Origin: Christensenellaceae bacterium
GTDB lineage: Bacteria > Bacillota > Clostridia > Christensenellales > Aristaeellaceae
Assembly: GCA_017881705.1 (NCBI GenBank)
Contig: JADGQP010000191.1
Location: forward strand, 1-10,032
Length of the DNA stretch: 10,032 nucleotides
Reading direction: 5' to 3'
Shown here: positions 6,913-10,032 of the stretch, one piece after another
Numbering within the stretch: position 1 is the stretch's first letter
Layout: each line of letters opens with the position of its first letter
Notes under the pieces: generated by a model
What the model was told of the DNA's origin: nothing
The model's input: the letters and a program-made list of their open reading frames with translations, nothing else
Databases searched by the model: none
Translations under genes and position numbers: made by a program

Positions 6913-6957
6913 TCAAATAATTACAAAAGTGTTAATTTTTATTGCGGGAGGCGGCTT

Positions 6958-9900
6958 ATGCGGGACCGTGCCGGAAACGCCATGCAAAAGCTACTGGGGG
7001 TCTTTTTGACCTTCCTGTTGGCGTTCCAGCCGCTTTTTGGCGCCGCGGCCACGTCGATAGACGACGTAACGGTCGCGTCCGCGCCGCTGGTGAAAGCCTC
7101 CTCGGCGCTAAACGGCATGGTGCGCGTATATCTTTCCTCGCTCGGAAGCCCGACAAACCTTCACCTGACCGTGGTGGGCAACTATACGTTAAGCGACGGC
7201 ACATCGCTTACCAGCGGAGAAAGCCTGACCGTGGGCTTCAGCAGTTCCACCGGCGCGCTGACGTTAACGCGGAATGGCACAAAGCTGAGCATGGGGAAGT
7301 ATTTCGCCCTTCGCAGGCATACGACCACAGGCACCAACGGCATAAAAATCGCCGAGAGCCGCAAGCCGGCCAACCCTTACCCGGGGGATCTTTCCTTTCA
7401 AGCCGTACAACAAAGCAGCGGATCTTACAAACTTTATACTGTCGCGCATGTGTACATCGAAAACTACCTTTATGGCGTTCTGCCATACGAAATGGGTACT
7501 TCCGCCCCCGCTGAGGCACTCAAGGCGCAGGCGGTGGCGGCGCGCACCTATACCGTGCGTATGATGCTAAGCCGTACCTCCGGCTATTATGACGTAGTGG
7601 ACACCACGGGCGACCAAACCTACAACGGAACGCCTTCGGGTTGCGACACCTGCGTAACGGCGGTGGACGCCACCAAAGGCATTGTAGTGAAAAACGGCAC
7701 GAGCTACACCGCAACCTATTATTCCGCCTCCAACGGCGGCCAGACTGAATCCATCCTCAACCTTTGGAACCTGAGCGGGTACAGTTACTTGGACGTGCAC
7801 GACGACCCCTTCGATTACAACAACCCGGACAGCACCGTGAAGAAAACGACCGTATATGCCAGCTGCTCAAACACCGGCAACAACGCCTCTCTGATGGCAC
7901 TGCTTAAAACCAAGGCGGTTGCGGCGCTGCAAAAAGCCGGTTATGCCGCAACAAGCGCAAACACATCGCTTACGACGGTGAAAAGCATAGCGGCGCACAC
8001 GCCTATGTATGCCTCCCCAAGCAGGCTTTACACTAAAATGGATTTCACGCTGACCGCATCCACGGCGAACACATCCGGCACAACCACGAATGCTACGGTC
8101 ACCGTGACCTGTGATATTTTCAGCGAGTTGGAAAGCATGCTGTCCATGAGCATCCAATCCAGCAAGAACGAACTTTGGTCGGTCGTTAAAAGCGGCTCCA
8201 ACTTCCTGCTGGAAGCCCGGCGTTACGGGCATGGGCTGGGTATGAGCCAGCGCGGGGCGATGTACATGGGGAAGCTCGGCTACAAGTACGCCGCGATACT
8301 GGGCTTTTATTACACCGGATGCACGCGCGTGAGCACCACGTTCACCAACACGATCCTGTCCGAAAGTTCCGATGAGGAGATTACCAGCGAAGAAGAAGCG
8401 GCCGGTATCGACGACAGCGAGGATTCCGGCGCCTGTACGGCGGTTGTAACGCTGGTTTCCAGCGGCGGCTCGCTGGCCATACGCGCGACTAAATCCACCT
8501 CGGGGACGATCCTGGGCGTGGCTCCCAACAGTTCACCCGTGTCTGTTCTGTCCAGCGACGGCACCTGGTGCCTGATCCGGTTTGGCTCGATCATCGGCTA
8601 TGTGCCGCGCAACGCCCTGGTGGTTTCCGGCACCCCGCCCACGACCGCAAGCGATAGCGTAAGCAGCGTCGTCGGCTTTGGCAAAGTCATGGCCAGCGGG
8701 TACCTGAACCTGCGCTCGTCGGCCAGCGCAAGCGCCAGCGTGGTGTCTACCGCGCCCAGCGGAGCGATCCTGACAATTTTTGATAAAACATCCTCATGGG
8801 CGCATATTCAGTACGGCGCAACGGTTGCCTACGCGTCCGTCACCTACCTGACCATTTCCGATACGTATCCGGACGCGGTAGCCAGTTCCGGCTCAACCGC
8901 AGCGACCGTTTCGGTGGACAGCGGCACCGTCGCCTACCTGCGCGCTACGGCAAGCACCTCAGGCACGGTGCTTGCACAGTTGGCCGACGGCGTGACCGTG
9001 ACCGTAACCCATGATGATGGCTCCTGGGCTACCGTAACCTACAACAGCCTGTCGGGCTATGTGCTTTCGTCCTGCCTGACCTATAGTGACAGCACCGATA
9101 CAAACGATACCGATGATGACGACAGCACCGACACGGCGGCCGACGGGGAAGTATGGGCCACGGTCAGCGACGACGCTGCCTACCTGCGCACTGCGGCAGA
9201 CGAGAGCGCCGCACTGGTGACGGAAATTCAAAAAGGACAGCGGATCATCGTAACGCAGCGGGGGAACGACTGGTGCGCGGCGCGCTACAACGGCAGCACC
9301 GGATATGTGCTGACCGCAAGCCTGACTTTCAGCGACAGCTCCACAACCGTTACCGCAACCGTGGCGACGCAGAGCGGATCGCTGAATATGCGCTCTGAAG
9401 CCAGCGCGGGCAGTACCATCCTTACCACGATCCCCAAGGGCGCTACCGTTACCGTATTCAGCCAGGGGACTACCTGGTGCGGCGTGACCTATAACGGATA
9501 CAGCGGCTATGTGATGACGACCTTCCTTAGCTTCGCCGACGAAACGTCCACCGACGATCAAACGGTGGACACCACCGCTACTGTCACCACGACCTCTGGC
9601 TCGCTGAACCTGCGGCAGCTGCCCAAAACCGGCAGCACAATCCTGACCACGATACCCCGCCTGGCGACGGTAACCGTGCACACCAAAGGTTCGCAATGGT
9701 GCAACGTAACCTACGGAAGCTACACCGGATATGCGATGACCGCGTTTTTAACCTTTGCTGCCGATAATACAGGCAACAACGGCTCGACCGATACCACGGA
9801 CACGATTGTTGAAACGCAGACCGCGGTGGTCACAGTTACATCCGGAACACTCAACTTACGTGCAGAGGCGTCGTCCAGCAGCAACATTCTGGCACGGATT

Positions 9901-10032
9901 CCCAACGGCGCGACGCTGACGGTGCTTCAAAAGCTGACCGCGTGGACGCAAACGAACTATAACGGGGTTACGGGCTACGTGATGAATGCCTACCTAACTT
10001 TTTCCACAACAACGACGGGCATTGCCGAACCC
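6958..10032 (+). CDS. Secreted SpoIID/LytB-domain protein with at least seven SH3b repeats (3' end outside window)
   Basis: I read an unbroken frame of 1025 codons that continues past the window. ATG at 6958 is supported by GGGAGG at 6946-6951; M9 is a weaker alternative. Residues 1-31 look like a signal peptide (hydrophobic core about 10-27, likely cut after GAAA), so the protein should act outside the membrane. Residues 42-145 are beta-rich. A SpoIID/LytB domain spans about 155-460: YLYGVLPYEM (170-179) with E178 as the likely catalytic acid, EALKAQAVAARTYTV (186-200), YSASNGGQTES (255-265) and YGHGLGMSQRGA (423-434). A CDTC at 229-232 might bind metal. After an acidic linker come seven SH3b repeats (493-1017), thought to bind cell wall. 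SpoIID proteins cleave denuded glycan strands; LytB relatives modify amidases. Sporulation SpoIID is only about 340 residues, so this is probably a larger wall-remodelling relative. Exact substrate unknown. Confidence 0.93.
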   Translation, partial: MRDRAGNAMQKLLGVFLTFLLAFQPLFGAAATSIDDVTVASAPLVKASSALNGMVRVYLSSLGSPTNLHLTVVGNYTLSDGTSLTSGESLTVGFSSSTGALTLTRNGTKLSMGKYFALRRHTTTGTNGIKIAESRKPANPYPGDLSFQAVQQSSGSYKLYTVAHVYIENYLYGVLPYEMGTSAPAEALKAQAVAARTYTVRMMLSRTSGYYDVVDTTGDQTYNGTPSGCDTCVTAVDATKGIVVKNGTSYTATYYSASNGGQTESILNLWNLSGYSYLDVHDDPFDYNNPDSTVKKTTVYASCSNTGNNASLMALLKTKAVAALQKAGYAATSANTSLTTVKSIAAHTPMYASPSRLYTKMDFTLTASTANTSGTTTNATVTVTCDIFSELESMLSMSIQSSKNELWSVVKSGSNFLLEARRYGHGLGMSQRGAMYMGKLGYKYAAILGFYYTGCTRVSTTFTNTILSESSDEEITSEEEAAGIDDSEDSGACTAVVTLVSSGGSLAIRATKSTSGTILGVAPNSSPVSVLSSDGTWCLIRFGSIIGYVPRNALVVSGTPPTTASDSVSSVVGFGKVMASGYLNLRSSASASASVVSTAPSGAILTIFDKTSSWAHIQYGATVAYASVTYLTISDTYPDAVASSGSTAATVSVDSGTVAYLRATASTSGTVLAQLADGVTVTVTHDDGSWATVTYNSLSGYVLSSCLTYSDSTDTNDTDDDDSTDTAADGEVWATVSDDAAYLRTAADESAALVTEIQKGQRIIVTQRGNDWCAARYNGSTGYVLTASLTFSDSSTTVTATVATQSGSLNMRSEASAGSTILTTIPKGATVTVFSQGTTWCGVTYNGYSGYVMTTFLSFADETSTDDQTVDTTATVTTTSGSLNLRQLPKTGSTILTTIPRLATVTVHTKGSQWCNVTYGSYTGYAMTAFLTFAADNTGNNGSTDTTDTIVETQTAVVTVTSGTLNLRAEASSSSNILARIPNGATLTVLQKLTAWTQTNYNGVTGYVMNAYLTFSTTTTGIAEP
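8434..10008 (+). repeat. Seven tandem SH3b repeat units within the SpoIID-like gene
   Basis: Seven units of about 62-66 codons lie at 8434-8631, 8668-8862, 8902-9090, 9151-9336, 9355-9540, 9577-9765 and 9823-10008. Each follows the pattern LN(L/M)R or a variant, then G(S/T)xIL-x-PxGAxVTV, then W-x-x-V-x-Y-NG-x-x-GY(V/A). Linkers are Asp/Ser/Thr-rich; the one between units 3 and 4 holds a run of four Asp. Units 5 and 6 are the most alike (about 35 of 56 residues by hand alignment) and also share stretches at the DNA level. Units 1, 4, 5 and 6 have Cys right after the conserved Trp. More units may follow beyond the window. Confidence 0.88.

Noticed and set aside
6942..7514. Plus-strand frame of 190 codons overlapping the start of the SpoIID-like gene
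   Set aside because: It is out of frame with the signal peptide and SpoIID motifs, Arg/Pro-rich and without a domain; the frame starting at 6958 is clearly the real one.
7420..8337. Naming the large protein spoIID
   Set aside because: The domain belongs to the family, but the size and SH3b array do not fit the sporulation protein, so no symbol was given.
8959..9696. Minus-strand frame of 245 codons within the SH3b region
   Set aside because: It reads antisense through clear SH3b repeats; its own repetitiveness simply mirrors them.
1..10032. CRISPR arrays, tRNA or rRNA genes, insertion sequences, phage genes
   Set aside because: I saw no repeat-spacer pattern, no RNA-gene signature and no transposase or integrase motifs.

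Overview
The window looks like chromosomal DNA from an anaerobic Firmicute of the class Clostridia with fairly GC-rich genes (well above half GC by eye). The clues are an Rnf complex whose RnfB is long and carries many Fe-S motifs, as in clostridia; strong AGGAGG-type ribosome binding sites; a secreted SpoIID/LytB-family wall protein with SH3b repeats; and no sign of an outer membrane. I cannot name the genus.

Layout: (1) 1-504 is the 3' end of recN (DNA repair ATPase). (2) 505-659 is a control region with a perfect 8-bp inverted repeat, an extended -10 promoter and a possible 14-codon leader ORF that touches the rnfC start. (3) 660-5359 is a tightly packed rnf cluster in the order rnfC-rnfD-rnfE-rnfA-rnfB. 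It encodes a membrane complex that couples electron transfer from reduced ferredoxin to NAD+ with export of Na+ or H+. (4) 5385-6203 is proC and 6215-6751 is rnhA; both follow rnfB closely and probably share its transcript. (5) 6766-6804 is a strong intrinsic terminator. (6) 6805-6957 is an AT-rich intergenic promoter region. (7) 6958 to the end is one open frame of at least 1025 codons: signal peptide, N-terminal beta-rich region, SpoIID/LytB domain, then at least seven SH3b repeats. It runs off the window. All genes are on the + strand.

How the genes work together: RnfB would take electrons from ferredoxin and pass them through the intramembrane 2Fe-2S site of RnfA/RnfE, then by flavins to RnfD and RnfC, where NAD+ is reduced. 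The most striking point is what is absent. Clostridial clusters normally read rnfCDGEAB, but here rnfD and rnfE lie 2 bases apart and no rnfG exists anywhere in the window. RnfG carries a covalent FMN in the usual electron path, so it must lie elsewhere, be replaced, or be missing. ProC makes proline from pyrroline-5-carboxylate and re-oxidises NAD(P)H, which gives a loose redox link to Rnf. RnhA appears to be a passenger. The SpoIID-like protein is a separate unit that probably acts on peptidoglycan outside the membrane.
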